A stretch of 7,787 bases of DNA. It comes from Desulfobulbaceae bacterium (GTDB lineage Bacteria > Desulfobacterota > Desulfobulbia > Desulfobulbales > Desulfurivibrionaceae). The stretch lies in assembly GCA_003557565.1 (NCBI GenBank), contig PWOG01000235.1, positions 1-7,787 of the forward strand. The letters run 5' to 3'. A program made the position numbers and the translations under genes. Below the pieces are notes generated by a model, which made no database searches, had not been told where the DNA came from, and saw only the letters and a program-made list of their open reading frames with translations. How positions within the stretch are numbered: the first letter of the stretch is position 1; each line of letters starts with the position of its first letter. Positions 6,869 to 7,787 of the stretch are shown in pieces.

Positions 6869-7693
6869 TCAGCGGTACATTTCCAGGTCGCCGGTCACGA
6901 AACGATCTATTCCCAGGTCGGCGAGAATTGCCGCCCCGTCGGGGTCACGGTGCATGTTGAGAAAAAAATCCCGCAGCAGTTGCTGTTGTTCATGGTCGGT
7001 ACCGGCGGGAACCACCACTGGTGGAATGCCGAATTTACGGGAAGTATGCAACACCCGAAATTTCTCCCGCAGGTTTTTGTTGTTGCTGGTGGCATGGTTA
7101 AAGACAATGCGGTCCACCGAGGCACCGTCCACCACCCCGTCGAGCACTGCGGCAATGGAGCGGTCATGGCTGTAAGTGAAAATAGTCCGTCCGAAGAATT
7201 CCTCGGCCGATTCCCCCCGGTCGTTGATCACCGACATGGGGTAGTCGTAACCGGTGTTGGACATCGGGTCGGTAAAAGCAAAGACCTTGCCCCGCAAGTC
7301 GTCCAGCGTTTTAAGCCGTGAATCCGAGGAGACGATAAAAACTCCCTGATAGGTAGCTTCGCCGTCCACCTGGGGGGCCACCAGTAATTCCATGGTGCCT
7401 TGTTCCAGGCCGGTTACAAAGGGCCCGGTACAGACGAAGGCGACATCCACCAAGCCGCGGCTCAGCAGTTCATTAACCTCCTGGTAGGTGCGCCTTTGCA
7501 CCAATTGCACCGGCTTGCCGAAATGCTGCTCCATGTAGGCCTGCAGGGGCCGGTAGGCCGAGGATTCCCGGGCAAACAGGAACGTCTCCCGCTCGACGAG
7601 ATAATCGGGCATACGAGAGAGGTTCGCCCCGCGCACGACATCCACCAATTGCTCCCAGCGCCGCCCCGTGTTGATGATCCAGATGACCGGCAC
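6869..7693 (-). CDS. arrS: PhnD-like periplasmic oxyanion-binding protein (ArrS-like), N-terminus uncertain
   Basis: This protein belongs to the phosphate/phosphite/phosphonate-type solute-binding family. Diagnostic segments are GKPVQLVQRRTYQEVNELL (59-77), VDVAFVCTGPFV (82-93), the LDDLRGKVFAFTDPMSNTGY run (130-149) and DGASVDRIVFN (189-199). No transport permease or ATPase is nearby; it sits directly before a sensor kinase, so a sensory role like that proposed for ArxX or the periplasmic part of TtrS is likely. The stop lies 19 nt before the kinase ATG. The reading frame is open back to a stop at 7766-7768 and I see no good start: GTG at 7693 has no clear ribosome site and no signal peptide follows. 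The first strand of the fold also seems short near residues 34-50. The real gene may start elsewhere or be damaged here; roughly the part left of 7600 is secure. The arrS name rests on the S-K-R order. Confidence 0.75.
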   Translation of the reverse strand: MPVIWIINTGRRWEQLVDVVRGANLSRMPDYLVERETFLFARESSAYRPLQAYMEQHFGKPVQLVQRRTYQEVNELLSRGLVDVAFVCTGPFVTGLEQGTMELLVAPQVDGEATYQGVFIVSSDSRLKTLDDLRGKVFAFTDPMSNTGYDYPMSVINDRGESAEEFFGRTIFTYSHDRSIAAVLDGVVDGASVDRIVFNHATSNNKNLREKFRVLHTSRKFGIPPVVVPAGTDHEQQQLLRDFFLNMHRDPDGAAILADLGIDRFVTGDLEMYR

Positions 7694-7787
7694 CGCCCCT
7701 TCGAGGCGGGCGACCGCTTCGACTACAATCTTTACTGGAGCGGTATCCGCGTCGGGCGTGCGACCCTAAGCTTTGCCAACGCCACCC
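7691..7787 (+). CDS. Possible DUF3108-family fragment, running off the window
   Basis: Read from position 7691 on the plus strand this frame gives RPFEAGDRF followed by DYNLYWSGIRVGRATLSF (7712-7765), which matches the N-terminal pattern of DUF3108 proteins as I recall it (P-F-x-x-G-x-x-x-x-Y-x-L-x-W-x-G-I-x-V-G-x-A-x-L). These are exported envelope proteins of unknown function that normally start with a signal peptide just before this segment. Here the frame continues leftwards into the region opposite the binding-protein gene and no signal peptide is visible in any plus frame. It is therefore either a partial gene at a rearrangement or assembly junction, or a chance resemblance. The frame has no stop before the window ends. 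Confidence 0.4.

Noticed and set aside
5758..6960. A 400-codon open frame on the plus strand opposite the kinase gene
   Set aside because: It mirrors the kinase, which has intact H, N and G boxes. The antisense product shows no domain or start signal.
7590..7640. A two-indel frameshift restoring an N-terminus (frames giving EPLSYA, PIIS and RETF in succession)
   Set aside because: The pieces look like a binding-protein first strand, but it needs two separate indels and the upstream frame does not encode a signal peptide, so chance is as likely.

Overview
The window carries one coherent minus-strand gene cluster that reads as a respiratory arsenate reductase (Arr) locus with its own sensory genes. 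In transcription order (right to left) it encodes a PhnD-like periplasmic binding protein (arrS-like), a membrane histidine kinase (arrK-like), a NarL/LuxR-type response regulator (arrR-like), an NrfD/PsrC-type quinol-interacting membrane subunit (arrC), a Tat-exported molybdopterin catalytic subunit (arrA) and a four-cluster ferredoxin subunit (arrB). A strong intrinsic terminator (23-67) follows arrB. This S-K-R-C-A-B order is known from bacterial arr loci and resembles the X-S-R set beside the anaerobic arsenite oxidase genes (arx). The ArrA assignment rests on near-colinear similarity, from memory, to ArrA of Shewanella sp. ANA-3, including the RGRYS and SHSSICAEA..KMG segments.

The likely host is an anaerobic Gram-negative bacterium. 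GC-rich codon usage, the C-A-B layout with an NrfD subunit and the Tat-exported periplasmic reductase suit a deltaproteobacterium of the Desulfobulbales type. This is an inference from style; no taxonomic marker gene is present.

Layout: 1-116 holds the terminator and a short 3' region. 117-4248 is the tight structural operon arrCAB, with gaps of 24 nt or less and a strong Shine-Dalgarno before each gene. 4249-4557 is a gene-free regulatory gap with a C-rich, G-poor transcript segment just after arrR, an AT-rich patch, short repeats and a GC hairpin. 4558-5241 is the response regulator. 5242-5406 is gene-free and nearly filled by a ~110-bp imperfect palindrome. 5407-7693 holds the kinase and the binding protein. 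7694-7787 does not fit the cluster: it reads best on the plus strand as a fragment of a DUF3108-like protein.

How the genes work together: ArrS and the periplasmic domain of the kinase probably sense an oxyanion (arsenate or arsenite) outside the cytoplasm. The kinase phosphorylates ArrR at Asp59, and ArrR probably activates arrCAB from the 4249-4557 gap. ArrC passes quinol electrons through ArrB to the Mo-bisPGD centre of ArrA, which reduces arsenate to arsenite. The reverse (arsenite-oxidising) direction cannot be excluded from sequence alone but is less favoured.

The most unusual items are the palindromic element between kinase and regulator, whose arm mismatches all become G-U pairs in the operon-sense RNA, and the disturbed right end, where the binding protein has no visible signal peptide and abuts an unrelated opposite-strand reading frame.
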